Origin: Bugula neritina
Taxonomy: Eukaryota > Bryozoa > Gymnolaemata > Cheilostomatida > Bugulidae
Length of the DNA: 60,000 bases
Direction: 5' to 3'
NCBI GenBank assembly: GCA_964035545.1
Contig: OZ037766.1
Location: 1,609,501-1,669,500, forward strand
Under the pieces are notes generated by a model. It had not been told where the DNA came from, made no database searches, and saw only the letters and a list, made by a program, of their open reading frames with translations. The position numbers were made by a program, and so were the translations under genes. Shown here piece after piece: positions 43,801 to 58,800 of the stretch (position 1 is the stretch's first letter; each line of letters begins with the position of its first letter).

Positions 43801-46800
43801 TGATCTGTAGAAAGTATTGCTAGAGAAGTGTTGATCTGTAGAAAGTATTGCTATATAGACAGCACTCTGCAGATACTCTACGCAGATGTTGTATTGGCCG
43901 GTTGTTTGAGATATTTAGAGAGATTGTTGGTGAAAGTTAAATGCCAGTTCTCAGTGGTGCAAAGTTTCATCACTAGAAAAATGCTGTCTCCCGCTGACAT
44001 ACCATCGGCGTACAGACAGTAGCTCTCCATACTCAAATGAATAGACTGAGAGACTCCTGGGGAGAGAGGAAGCTGAGTAGAGTATTTATATTGATTTGGT
44101 CAGCACTCCCCGTGCCTGGATATCAAGCCATTCTAATTCTACTCTGTCTTCTCATTTACTGTTTGAACATTTGGAGGGCATTTACCCTCCGTCCCTTTCT
44201 TACTTTTCAGGTCTCTATGCAATTTCAATTCGTTGGATTATTGAGAACTGATTTTTTTTACAAATGTGAAGAAATTTAGAACAATGAATATTTGACCCCC
44301 CCACTGAATTAGTTTTAGTAAACAAGGGTGATGCTGGTCCACCACCCTTGGTCCACAGCTGCAGTTTTATAGGAACTCAGTCTGGGAGTTTTGTTAGATA
44401 ACTTGTGTTCTTATTATGTAGTTTTTTCATGAAGGGGTTTTAAATTTTGATCAATTAACCTCACAGATATAGTAATATATATTGATAGGAAGTTATCCTC
44501 AGTGTAACTAGGTCTTCTTTGAAGTTGTTTGGTGGCAGCTCTAAGTTTATATGAACATGTTATGGCATGTTTTATATTAGTAAATAGAGCATTCCGTGTA
44601 GTGTGTTTAGTACATGGCTACTTCAGCTCATAGCTCAGATATATCTAGATTGCATATTATTGTACATTTCAGTTATATGTTATACTATTTATGTTTATAT
44701 TCACTATACATACGCATATATGCATGCAATAAAATTTTCCCATACCATGCTATATTCATGTTATAAGCATAATAGGCGTTTTATTATTTTATATTCATGT
44801 TATACATACTATGTAATAATATAATCATGCTATATATAACATACTGTATTATATGCTATACTATGTTATACTATATTATATTATATCCAGGTTATTCTAT
44901 ATTATATCCATGTTATACTATATTATATCCATGTTATTCTATATTATATTCATGTTATTCTATATTATATCCATGTTATTCTATATTATATTCATGTTAT
45001 GTTATACTATACTATATTATATTATATTCTTATGATTCATGACGTGGTTTTAGTAACAGAAGAAGATAGCATGTCTGTACAAGGAGCCGGTGGTCTAGCA
45101 GTAGGCCCGGCTGGAGGCCAGGCCGGTCTCGGGGTACCAGTTGATGTTGCTAGCATCCACTCACACATCAGTCAAGAAAAGACGGAAGAAGAGCTTCGTG
45201 CTGAAGAAGAGGCTCTGCGATTGAAAGAGCCGTTTAGAGTTTTCAATCAGGACAGTTACAGACGGCTGGTTGAAAGAGAGGCTGCGAGGAGACTACATGA
45301 AGAGAATGCGAGGGAAGAGGAAGGAAGATTGGTAGACGGTCAGATAGTGTTTGACGAAGAAGTGGAGGTGAAACAGGATAGAGATCCTAAACTAGCAGAC
45401 GGAATGTCTCTACCAGAGAAAATGGGCAGATTTCCTAAGGATTTACTAGGGGTACCCTTAGAGGAGATTGATCCTTACATCAAGGAGAAGGTAACTTCTC
45501 ACTTTAACAATAGCCAAATAATTTATTCTGTGCCTCAACTGTATTTATACTTCTCAGTATTAGATTTCAGTCACATAGAGTGATTTTAGCCTAATTTCAG
45601 TCACGTAGATTAATCAGGCAAGTTTTCTATCAACTCGCTACACTTTAGCAATGCTTTCTACAACTTTTTATCATTCATCAGGTAATCATAACCTCACTTA
45701 AATTCACAACTAACAAATTAGTAAAAAGGGCTGCACTTGGTTTGATATTAAAATAAAAACTTGGGACATTACCCTCTTTGGTTACGACAGTTTATCTAAT
45801 AATATATTGTCTTTGGCCTCATATAGTTGTTAATTATAATCAACCCTGTATAACTGGTATTGCGTATGGTGTGTGCTGTAATGTGAAGGTAATTACTAGT
45901 AAAGATGTCAATATAGAAGATGCAGTTACTCCTAATAATAACTGTTCATCCATTTCGGATGTTTCTATTCCATATCCAACATAAACATGATTCTTTACTG
46001 TATGCTGGGTGTGTAGGGGTGGCCATATGGACACCCCGTAAGGTCAACTCTAGATACCCAACTATAATAAGATACAAAATTCCAAGGAAGGATTTCTTGT
46101 GACAAATTGAGTAATAATCTAGTAATAATAAATGCAATCTTTAAATTCAAATTTTATAATTCCAAGTATAATATGATAAAATGAAAATGCATATTTTCTC
46201 AAATTCAATGCTGGTGAGACAGACTTTGCGTTGAAGCGCAGTAGTAGCTAGTGGAGCAAATATGGCCGCTGCCAAGTCACTCTATTCATACATGTATCGC
46301 TGCTCAGCCAACTTCAACCTTAAACTTATTGATTTAAACAATAGCTTGAATGTCAGGGCATTGTTGGGTGGTGTTTTTATAACCACCTTGGTTACATGTA
46401 ACACATCACCTCTACTATGCACGTTTTCGTGGGTAGCTCACTGCAAATCGCTTGTTTCTAGAAATTTTAGAACTGTGACCCAATTTATAAAGTACTGCCG
46501 ACATTTTTCACCAAAGATTCATAGTTATTAGCTGTTTTATTCACGAAACTGGAGGATAGGTTTATATCTACCCAAATAATTACCTTAATACAATTGTTTA
46601 AAGTATTTTGTTTTGATTACTGCAAGAAATATCATTTTAATTATAGTATAAAGTGCATTTGGTCATTGAGTGATACCCCAATTAGTTTACACTAGAAACA
46701 TGTTTGATACGAATAATATAAACTCTCTGATAATCCAGTAACACTCACTGATAATCAGTTGCAGAATTCCTGGATGGATATATAGCAATTAACTTGTTCA

Positions 46801-49800
46801 CTAAATGCTTCCATCATATTCGGTTAGTTGCATAATAAACCATGCTGCCTCTGCTGCTACTGATTTCTAATGAAAACAATGTTATATAGTTGCATGGCTC
46901 CTTTTTACTGCATTTTGTTTTAAAATATGTTAGTATTTTCTCCACTTTCTACTATTATCAACACAAATTGATGATTGTCGGAAGCTAAATCATTTTTTAA
47001 TTGTATGTTGGGTTTTTAAAACTTTTAAAATAAATTTCCTTCCAAATGCCATTGCAGATTGTAAATTACCCTAAACTAATAAATTCTTTCATTTTTGCTT
47101 TTAGTCGTTCGTAGCCATTGCAAAGAAGTTCTCAAAGTTGACAATATTCAGATTCACGGCCACCAAAGCCCTGTTCATCTTCAACCCCTGGAACCCAGTT
47201 AGGAAAATGTGCATCCAAGTAATCAGCAACCAGTGGTTTGATTTCATCATCCTTCTCAGCATTGTAATTAACTGCATCATGATGATAATCACCACCTCCG
47301 ATGAAAAGGTCATCCTTGCCTTCGACATTCTAGAGTAAGTCAAATTTCTCTATTTTTTGCCTGTTTGTATTTCAGAAATGGATGAAATTTGTTGTGTCAG
47401 AGTATGAGGTAGGTGCAGTAATGGAGAAATTGAGAAAAGCCTGTGTTCTAGATTAGAAATGTGGTATAAGAAGTTATATTCTCGCAGGAGTTTTAACCTC
47501 CCCAAACCAAAATTTAATAATAGAATTAAAGAATTTAGGCTATCTCAGTTTCTTCACTACTGCTCCTAAATAGAGGCAAAGAGTGTACAGCATTCAACCA
47601 AAGTCAGCCCCACAACTACTTTCTAATTCCAACAGCGAGCTCCATTTGACCCTCCATTACTAAGCTTTCCTTCCATCTGCCATGTTTGGCTAAACAAACT
47701 CCTGATACTTGAAAATATCCATATTCATAGATCTCAAAAATATTCTTAAGGAAATTAAAATGCAATGCCTTAACTATAACTTGCTGACTGTGAGATAGTT
47801 AGATGTTTATGTAAATATTGTACGGGAGCTTATGGAACCCAGCCTGTACTAGCCCCAGAAACATGTTAAGATACCGAGCTAGGCATTACTCAGTAAAGGA
47901 AAGAACTTTCTAGTAAAAATCAGAAATCAATCGGTTTGCATGTTCTTGACAAACTGTAATTATAGAAAAATCTGTACATCGGATATATAATATAGTGGTG
48001 TGAAAAGAAACTGGGTAGATGGGGGGGTATTCTGACATCCCGCTGTATGAGCATGAGCCAGCTAAGAACCGAGGCTACCTTTTTGTTTAGACTGTAAAAG
48101 ACTATCAACATTGATATTCATGGAATAGTGAATGAAGAGCCCTCTTGCTGAGAGCTGGTGTAAACACCTTACTGTTAGCAACCTGCACACTCTAATATAA
48201 TTATTATCTAATATACACACACCATTCTACCCCATATACACACAATTATGTGATATATATATACGCAATTATATAATATACACATATAATTATATAACAT
48301 ATACACACTAATGTAGTGGTATGATTATAAGTTGACTGCAGCTAATGTAGGTTACTCTTTGCAAGACTGCTCTAAGCTACTCAGTTTTGAAATGGGTTTC
48401 ATGTAAATTTAATAAACTGCTTTACACAATCTCTCCCTGAGCTGATAATTATGCAGAAACAAACTTGCTCAAACACAAATAGTCTGCACCAGAACTGAAT
48501 GCAGGTCTTTGTGTGTGTTGTTGGCGACACAAAGGGTTTGTTTTGATGTCAGCATTCAGTGGCAGCGATCTTGCTCGGTCAGCTTGCACATTTGACCCTT
48601 GCAAGCAGAGCTCTGGTGAAATAGGTCAGATAATTTAAACCGAACAACAGCATTTCTTGCTCTAAAACTGCTTTAAACTTGTAAAGTTTACAACCCTTGG
48701 CATGTTTTGTTTTTATTTTGGTCAGCAGTTCTGAATGTAAACATTTACAGATTGGTAAAACATGTTCAGCCTGTAGCCTCTGGTCCATCTACTGCTCACA
48801 TACTCAGGTGGAGCTTATGGTTGTCCACCCTGTATTTTAGCAAAAACTGAACTATCGTAATCCCATGAGCTAAGGCTATAATTTTCTCCTATGATTGTAA
48901 AAGGTCGGGTTTTTAAATTGTGCATTTTGTTAGTGTATAAAATGAATCCTAAGAGCTAGCGTCATTACTCTTCTAAATCAAGGTCAAACTAAAGCACAAA
49001 GGTCAAGGTAGCAGACGGTATTTGGTGAAGTATTCATACAATATATTTCCACCTACTGCTTGCTTCTAGTTATTTTCATTCTGTATCAACCTTGTTCTGT
49101 TGTAGATATATTTTCCAAGCTCTATACACGCTGGAGCTGATATTTAAAGTTGTATCTAGAGGTTTTGTCCTCAACAAGTATTCCTATCTTAGAGATGGCT
49201 GGAACTGGCTAGACTTTGGCGTAGTCATCCTAGCCTATGTAACTATTTTACTGGAAGTTACGGGCGAGGGATCGGTCTCCCTCAATGGTATCAAGGGTTT
49301 TAGGGTGCTACGGTCTCTCAAAAGTATTTCTGTTGTGCCAGGTAATTACAAAGAAGTTACAGTCTTTTACTTATAAAGTCTTGGGTAGTTGAAATATTTA
49401 TGAATTGGTGAATGACTGAGTGAGTGAATAAGTAAGTAAGTGAATAAGTGAGTGAGTGAGTGAGTAAGTGAGTGAGTGAGTGAATGAATAAGTGAGTGAG
49501 TGACTCAGTGAGTGAGTGAGTGAGCGAATGAATAAGTAAGTGAGTGAATGATTGAGTGACTCAGTGAGTGAGTAAGTGAGTGAGGGACTGAGTGAGTGAG
49601 TGGATGACTAAGTGTGTGAGGCTGAGTAAAATAGTCAATGAGTGTGACTGAGTAACTCAACGATTAACAAGTAAAATCTCACTATTCGAAACCAGGCCTA
49701 ACCTAATTATTTTGACTGTTGTCTGGCTAGATAATTTATGAGATATTTAAATTAAAATGGTCACTATTGTTTCAAAATGAAAAAGTTCTTCAAATGATGA

Positions 49801-52800
49801 AATTCATCTTTTTTGGAAGACTTTGTTATAAAATTAGAATAAAAGTGGTACAGTTTTAAAAAAATTGACTCAAACCCAAGTTCAGAGTAATAACTATTGC
49901 AAAAGAACTTAAATTTCCAACTCAAACCCAATAAAAATTAAAGATATTAGGCTATTAATATTTTTCATTGCTGAACCTAAATGAGATGAAATTGAGTATA
50001 AAACCAGTTGATGCAATGAAGAGTTGTCTTGCCATGTGCTGTTGCTTTGTTACAGGTCTGAGGACCATAGTGAACGCTTTGCTCAATTCTATGAAAATGT
50101 TGGCAGAGGTTTTGATACTGACTCTGTTTTGTCTGGCTGTGTTTGCTTTGCTGGCGTTACAGCTGTACATGGGTGCTTTACGGCACAAATGTGTTGTGGA
50201 CCTCCCGGTAAGTTATTAGACAATGTTACTCTGTCACCTCTAAATAGCTATTCCATTTGTTCTCACATTTTATGGCCACTATTTTATTAACTATTTTAAG
50301 TAGTCACTCTAATTGTGGAATGATATTTGTGGGAAAGTTTGAAACTAGCTTTTTCAATCAGTTGAAGATGTGGGTTTGTACATAGAGAGGCGTGTCATTC
50401 GCATGTAAATGTTCTCAGAATGGATAATGTGTAACACCAGGCACTAAGAGAGCAATATACTTGTATTTAATAGAACTTGTTAATATAATAATGAACATAA
50501 CATAGTACATGTTGTACTTGTGCAATATGTTATATTGCTGACATCTTAACCATTTATTAATAGTAGATTATTAATTCCAGGTCTCAGCAGTTTCTTGTAA
50601 CTACTACTGTATTATAAGCTCTAAGCTAGTCTAACATGTGTACTGTCTCACCTTTCTCCAAGGTTACCAAATTCAAACCCACATATCTTCATTTGCAGCT
50701 AAAACACTTAAAATGACTTGAATTTACCCATGACAACTTGGAATAGATATTTAAGTTATTTTTAACATAACTTAATTTTGAAATTCAAGTCTCATATATG
50801 CCAGAAAAGATATTTCTGAAAATACTGTTTCTGGATTAGAGACGTCTGCTGTACATTTATGTTTCTCATTGCAGACGACATACAACTTCTGCAACGCCAC
50901 TGTAAATGGAACCGGTGACTGCTTTGCGGATGACGAGAACTTCAAACTCTGGTACTACGAGCAGGAAGAGTTCTATCAGACCGACGAGGAGGGGGCGTTT
51001 ACGCTGTGTGGCACCATAGCAGGCTCACAGTAGGTTCTCAGTCTATGCAGGAGTGTAGAAAGGGGGGAGAGGGGGTTAATGTAGCAAACTTGCAGTTGGT
51101 TCTTAGTTTAAGAAAGGCTATGTAGTTTGACAGACTTAGTTTTTAGTTTATAATCACTTTGATTGAAGACTTGTGTTGGTATCTACACTATAAAGCTAAA
51201 ACACAGACCTCATTATCTTTCAGGGGGTGTGAGCCAGGCTATAGTTGTGTGGACGCCGGACCCAACCCTAACTGGGGCTTCACGCACTTTGACAACTTCC
51301 CCTGGGCTATGTTGAACGCCTTTCAGCTGATCACTCTGGACTTCTGGGAAGACACTTATAATGGCGTAAGTACTGTACTTTTATTCATAAAATCTGTCCA
51401 ATCACAGTGTAGAAGACAATGTAGGTCATGAGATCATATTTCCATCTGTAGATCATTGCCACCAACGGCCCGTGGAACATGCTCTTCTTTCTGGTGGTCG
51501 TGCTACTCGGCTCATTCTACCTCGTCAACTTGATGCTTGCCGTCGTTGCCATGGCCTACGAACAGGAAGCAGACGTTGAAGCTAAGGTAACACCTGGATG
51601 TTGTAGCATTATCTTAAGAAATACCTATGCCACATTCTTATGAGTGGAAGTTGATATTCAGGGGGTTTATTAATTGCTATTACTGGTGTTGTCAGCAGTT
51701 GCATGCCTTAGGTGTACGTAACATTGTAACTTACAGACTGGCGATGTCAGCATATGGGTGTATTTACACCACTATGTGTGTACTTACATGTTTACATCAT
51801 AGTCAGCACTCACACCAGTTCACCCTCGTTATTGCTTTAATTACACAAATAATTATTTCCATTTAGGAAAGACAGGTATGCGTTTTCTTGCAGGCATGGT
51901 TCCCGTTTCCTTTTTATATTCTCTTAGCTTGTCAGGTTGTGTTACTATATTACTGTAGACTATTTTATATCATATATAATATATATCTATACATATTATA
52001 TATATTTTATATATTATGTAATAAAATAACATTTCTAAGTTCAATAACTAATAATACACTCCAATTAGTCAGGTTATATCAAGCAATATACCTACTGGAG
52101 ACGTGCCAACTCTAGGCTAATTACAAATAATAATAACATATAAAATATGTGTAATACTAAATATTCACACATTCCTTTGTTACTCCTCAACTGTAACTCA
52201 TAACTAAGTTGTGTTCTAATGCAACCAATGCTTTGATTTGTCCACCTTTTTAGAGTTATGTTCCTTGCCATGATTCACTTGTTTGAGCATCCATGTTAGG
52301 GTGTGATGTATTTATTGAACAGGAATTAATGTTATTTATTTCAAACATCAAAGTAAAATTTTAATCAAATCATTTTTAACAATTTAATGTCTTTGAACAG
52401 AAAGAGTGTGATTTCCTCACTGAATAATAACTGCAAAAAATCATTTTCTTAAATTTTGTCTCCTTGATAATGGTTCAAATTAAAAGGCTGACAGTAAATG
52501 ATTAACACTACGTTACCTAAAAGGAATTTCATTATTGAAGTGTAGTGCCTCTCAAGTATAATAAACACTGAACAAAAATCAATAGGGATTTGTGTCCCCC
52601 TGTGACCCAAATCCGAAACCAGCTTACGAATGCAGCAGTGTGAATTAAACCTTGGTTCTAGTTAGATTATAAAATGTTTTGTTAAGCTAGATTATTTACC
52701 TCGGTACTGTACCATAGCACAAACCTCCTGGGGTGGGGTAAATGTCGTATACCCTTAGATTGGTGGCATTCTTAGTCACTAAACAATTGGACTTGAATTT

Positions 52801-55800
52801 CAAAGAAGCTCCCTCATCTGGCTAATAAATTTGTGTTATTTTATTCAAAATGTTTGACAATACAAAGTTGCATACGTCTTTTCCTTTAAATAACATGCTG
52901 TTGGGGTTACAGGTAATTAGTATTTAGTGGTAAAAATATTGAGAAAAAACTGCTAGTTGTATGTGAAGCATGTGTTTAATTATGCAGTCTGCTTTAAAAT
53001 CTCAAACAAAATATATATAAATAACTTATTTATACATAAAACTATTTACTCTACCCCTATAGTGCCTGTACTAGCACAATATCCTTGAAAAGTGGGTGTG
53101 GTTAAATTTCATCACTTCCTGCCACTCCTCTAGCTTGTGCCTAGTACTTTGTTATGGAGCATGCAATATAGTTCTATAGGTCGACTTGTTTAAACAATTG
53201 TATATATATGTATGTTACGTTTGTAAGATTTGTCTTCTCGTGTGGTGAAATAAACTTGATGTCTTCAATTGCACTATTTTATCTTCTCATAGCTTGCTGC
53301 GGAAGAGGAAGAGGTAAAATTGCTACTGCTATCTATCTTGCACATAAATCTCGTTGACTTGACAAATTTCAGTTGAATTGGCGCAGGTTTTAGCGTTGCT
53401 TGGCTAACACTTGTATTGATTATTTGTGTTTTTGCAGTTAACAGATTTGAATAAGAATTTGCAATGTCAGATATTTTGACCTTTTGAAATGTTGATTCTT
53501 TGTTCAATATGGCGGAAAATATTATAAATTAATCATGTGAGAAATTTGTCAAGTCAACTGAAATTTTGTACAAATACTATTATGCATTCTGTAGTTTGCT
53601 GCTGTTTTTGTTATGAATGGAATAGAGCTATTCATTCCTAGCTTCTTGTGTACATTGCTTATAATTAGCATGCACATACGGCTGCTACTATTGGTTGATT
53701 TTACCTAATAAATGTTTTGATTGGTTACCTCACTGATGATCCTAATCACCAAGCTATTGTGTGCTGACACCGTAATCTAGATATTTGTGCTGCTTCTAAT
53801 AAGCAGCAGTAAATTGTAAATTAAAATGCGAAGAAATTTTGTCGTTTTAGTTTGATTTGTAAATGTCCTTAGGCAATAGTGCTGCTACTACTGTCCTTAG
53901 GCAATAGTAATGCTACCCTCAGCTGTCTAGTTCTTTCTCATCATTGTTGTAAACTTTCTGTGATATGTGATTGATACTTACTGTAGATATTGAAGGCAAA
54001 CAAGTGCAGCATGACGTGAAATGTCTCAGCTAATATTAGCATGGGCCAGTTATAAATTACCTTTAATTGCATCATAGTGGTTTGTAATTGCAAGTTTCCC
54101 TTCTTACTTTTCAATGTTCATGTTTATAGACAACTTTTACGCCTGCGTTTCTTATTTGTAGGAGGAAAGAGCGAAGGCCAAGAGGAAAGAAAACACGGCC
54201 ATGCTGTTTGACCCAAAGAAATTGAAAATGCAGCTGTTGCAGAAGCAGCGGGAAGAAGATGCAGCCAAAGCGATGAGCAACGGCGACAGCATTCCAACAG
54301 ACAACAGTCACCCTAGCAGTAACGGTGAGACGGACTGCTTAGTACCAGCTATCAGTATCTTAGAGTTATTAGACTAATTTATGGAGTTATCCGCTCAAAG
54401 TGATTGCTAGTTGTGATGAGTCATTATTTAGTAGCTACCTGTTTACAAACTTCTAGAATAGTCTTGGTTCTACTTCAACTTTCCTGTGTTTAAGGCATGT
54501 CCAATGGAGGCCCCGGAGTTATTGTTCCAGTAAAGACTGAGAATCTAAAGAATCCACGGCCTGTCACAGCGTCCGGCCAGTTTATTAAAACTGGAGCTCC
54601 CGGAACTCCTGAACGAGCAAACCGGAAGGATTTCATCGAAGTGACCGAGTTGAATGAGATCGAGCGGGGCCACACCCCGTCCCCTACCAAGACACAGGGT
54701 AGCGAGGTAGGTTTCTTGGCATTAGCTATGCAAGACTGATATTAACTCGTTGTGTCTATAAGCAAGTATCTATCCTTAGACCAGACACCAATCATGTTTC
54801 CTAACAGCTGCCATATTCACAGCACAAATACTTATGAGCACCAAGTTGATAAAACACTCTTTAAAAGAGCTTATTAAACTGATGACTCATCACTGACCAG
54901 GTGACAGCCTCCGGAGTGAACGCCGAGCTAAGGAGTCCGAGTACGACCAAAGTTGATCACGTGATGAGTATGGACGAGGAAGACGAAGACGAAGACGCAT
55001 TCCATGACGATCTGCCAGACCTCAAACCTAAGCAGCAGAGATATCTCATACAGAAGTACGCCATGCTCTGGTTCAACAAGATCCGACCAGGTAAACTGAG
55101 CTCTCATTTCTATTATTATGATTATATATTTCCAGTTTTGATTTGTAATATTTTTTTATTCTCTGCTGATACATCTCTGCTCTCATTTTAAGAAGTAGAG
55201 TTTCTAGTTTTGTTAATTTATAAATTGTTCTTCTTTTGCCACGGCTAGCTGGTATAGTATATTATTGTAAACCTTGTGCTGGTATATATCTTGTCTACAG
55301 TGTTTCCATTTATAAACTGATTTCTGTGTTTGTTACTTCTGAGTTACCCGTTTCCCTCAACTGATGTCGATAAACTACTCTTCCTGTCTTCATTTGTTCT
55401 GTAGTTCTCTGTATTTCTCTGTAGCTCTACTTTTCCTGTTGTCTGCCCCATGTCTGTCAGCTATATCTTATTTGATTGGTGGTTAATATGAAACATTACA
55501 TTCTATTGGTCATCAATGAAGCCATCATTTGCTATTGGTTACCTATTGAAAATGGCAGATGATCTAACAAAATGTTTTCAAATATAATAAAATTGTTTTT
55601 CTTACTTTATGGTGGTGTTGGCATATTTTTAGGGAACTTTTATTACTACTACCGCTCACTCTTACTATCACCACTACTACTACTAGTACTACTATTACTA
55701 CTAGTACTACTATTACTACTAGTACTACTATTACTACTACTGCTCACTCTTACTATCACCACTACTACTATTAGCAATTACTCATCTTAACGATGAAAAG

Positions 55801-58800
55801 AAAACATGAATGTCTGTGAACTCGAATAGATTATTCTAGCAATGTGTAAACCTGTAACTAAATTGTCTAGTTTTACAGATACACACTATACTGTGTAGTA
55901 AGTTGTGTTGTGGAATCGTTTTCAGACAAGGAGAGGTTGATTGACCGAAACTGCTTGTGCTGCGCCAAAAGCGGCTTCAGCATTTACCACGGTTGGGTGA
56001 AGTTTCAGAATCAAGTGTTCAAAGTGGCAAACAGTGGCTTCTTTGAGCTCTTCATTACTCTATGCATCATATGTAACACACTGCTCATGGCTACAGGTGA
56101 GACCTCAATGTAACTGTGTGTTTAGTATATTATATTACTGTATTATATTACTGTATAGTATAGTATATTACTGTATAGTATATTATATTACTGTATAGTA
56201 TAGTATATTACTGTATAGTATACTATATTACTGTATAGTATATTATATTACTGTACAGTATACTACATTACTGTATAGTATATTATATTACTGTATAGTA
56301 TATTATATAATGTATAGTGTATTACTATACGCTGCCTTGTAGAACTATACGACTTGTGTGAGCAGTGCCGACACTGCCCCGGGTACTTCCCGCCACCGGC
56401 TGACCCTGACCCCAATGTGCAGTACACTATATACGGCTCTGACCTGGCTGACTGCGGAATCTGTGCTGACCGGTGTGACAACAAGGACATCACCGTCTAC
56501 TCCAATGGCAAGGGCATGTCGGACAGTCACGTCAACGCTCTGGAGATCTCCAACGTGGTGAGTAGCTGATATTTTGCTGACGTCTGCAAAGTCTATGTTT
56601 CTTTTTGATCATCTGTTTCTGATTTTATTGGTTAGTGAATTTTATTGATATTTTACAAATTATAAGATTTTAATATTGAGTTTTTTGGATATACCGATGT
56701 TTGCAATTGCTTTAATTGTAATTGTAAATATGTTGATTTTTATAATTGCCTTCATTTACGTAAAGCTGCAGGGTTTGACTGTAGTCTTTTATATTTCTGT
56801 AGGTGTTCACTGTAGTGTTTCTGGTAGAAGCAGTGATAAAGTTAACAGCGTTGAGTAAAGACTATTTCTCTGTGGGTTGGAACAACTTTGACTTCTTCAT
56901 TGTCATTCTGAGTCTTCCCGACCTAGCCATTTATATTGGTCAGTTTGGAGATGTGGCGGGGGTGTCCGATATCGCCGGAGTGGTGAAGGTTTTTAGATTG
57001 GTGAGTGTTCTCTCCATGTAACTATAGTGTTGGTGTATTGTAAGTATAGTGTAAGTGTAGTGTAAGTGAATATATGTGAATACAGGATGTTGATATGTGA
57101 ATACAGAATGGTTGTTAATGTTTCAGATGAGAATAGTGAAGCTAGCTCAGTCGTGGAACACCATGAAGACGTTGCTAGGAATCATCTTCCAGACGATGGG
57201 GGCCCTCGTCAACCTGGTCATCATCCTCGCTCTCATCATCTTCATATTTGCTGTCCTCGGCAATCAGCTACTCGGAGTATCTTACGGGAAGTACGAGGAC
57301 ATCATAGCTAACCCCGAACTAGCAGACTATGGGGGAGAGTTACCCAGGTACCAAACCTTTTTCAACGTAAAATACTTTTTAATTTTTTTTAAAAAACTCT
57401 ATTTGCTTACGTACTTGAGAAAAGTAGCGTTTAAACATGATTGTCTAAAATTGGAATTGTCCACTTTTGTCATAGATGCCATATTGATACTTTTCCGAAT
57501 AAGGGGGTTTCTGGAGTTTTGTTAAATCTGAGAAGCTATGTTTTCATTGCTTTTTGCTTAGTTTTTTTCAAATTTCTAAAAATTTGTTAAACTTGTATTT
57601 TAAAATAAAAGCTAGAACTAAAAACATCATTCCCCATCAGTTATATGTACAAATTAGGCATACATATAATATATATGTATATAGTTGAACTTTGTACACA
57701 TAATTATGGGAGTTATGCCCACATGTATGTTTGGTGTTTATCTCTTCAGGTGGCATTTCTTCACATTTTTTCACTCACTGCTGATGGTATTCCGTATACT
57801 CTGTGGTGAGTGGATTGAACCGTTATGGGATTGTATGAGGGTCATCCACCCACTCGGCTGTGTATCATTCTTCTTCGGTACACTGATACTTGGCAACTTT
57901 ATGGTGAGTCATTACATAGTTAGTACACTGATACTCGGCAACTTTATGGTGAGTCATTACATAGTTAGTACACTGATACTCGGCAACTTTATGGTGAGTC
58001 ATTACATAGTTAGTACACTGATACTCGGCAACTTTATGGTGAGTCATTACATAGTTAGTACACTGATACTTGGCAACTTTATGGTGAGTCATTACATAGT
58101 TAGTACACTGATACTTGGCAACTTTATGGTGAGTCATTACATAGTTAGCAGCGTACTAGCTGACCTAATGACACAGTATGACTCATGTGATATAATGACA
58201 CAGTCTGACACATACTGACATTATGACATTGACACTCTGTGACACCCTAGCTGACACAAGTTATTATATCAACATCTTAAGGCAGTTTTTGATTTGTATT
58301 GTAGATATTCAACCTGTTCCTTGCTCTCCTGCTCAATGCATTCACTGCAGACAATCTCGAGCAGAACAAGTCCACAGAAGAGTCTAGAATGGTTGCCAGC
58401 ATCAAATGGCTTTTCACTCTTTGTCGAAAAGATCATAAATCTGTAAGTTGTTTCCCCATTTAATTTTCTTCACATTTCAGAATTTGAATGTATTACTTAC
58501 CCAGGTTTCTTTACATTCAATTTTGTAAGCTTTAGCCCAAACTTTCAACATGACTGGTAAATTGACAGTGACATATGATTGTAAGTACAAGTTATCTTTA
58601 ACATACCTGTACAGATATGTGCAGGTGTTTACAGGTAAGCACAAGTGTGTACAGGTATGTGCAAGTATGCACAGGTGTGTGCAGGTATGTGTAGGTGTGT
58701 GCAGGTGTGTACAGGTGTTTGCAGGTGTGTACAGGTGTGTGCAGATGTGTGCAGGTGTGTGCAGGTGTTTACAGGTATGTGCAGGTGTGTGCAGGTGTTT

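Larger units (their letters stand above)
37852..45053. other. 7.2-kb sodium-channel intron 2
   Basis: No coding signal recognised on either strand. It is AT-rich with two minisatellites listed separately. The length fits the long 5' introns usual in this gene family. Confidence 0.5.
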
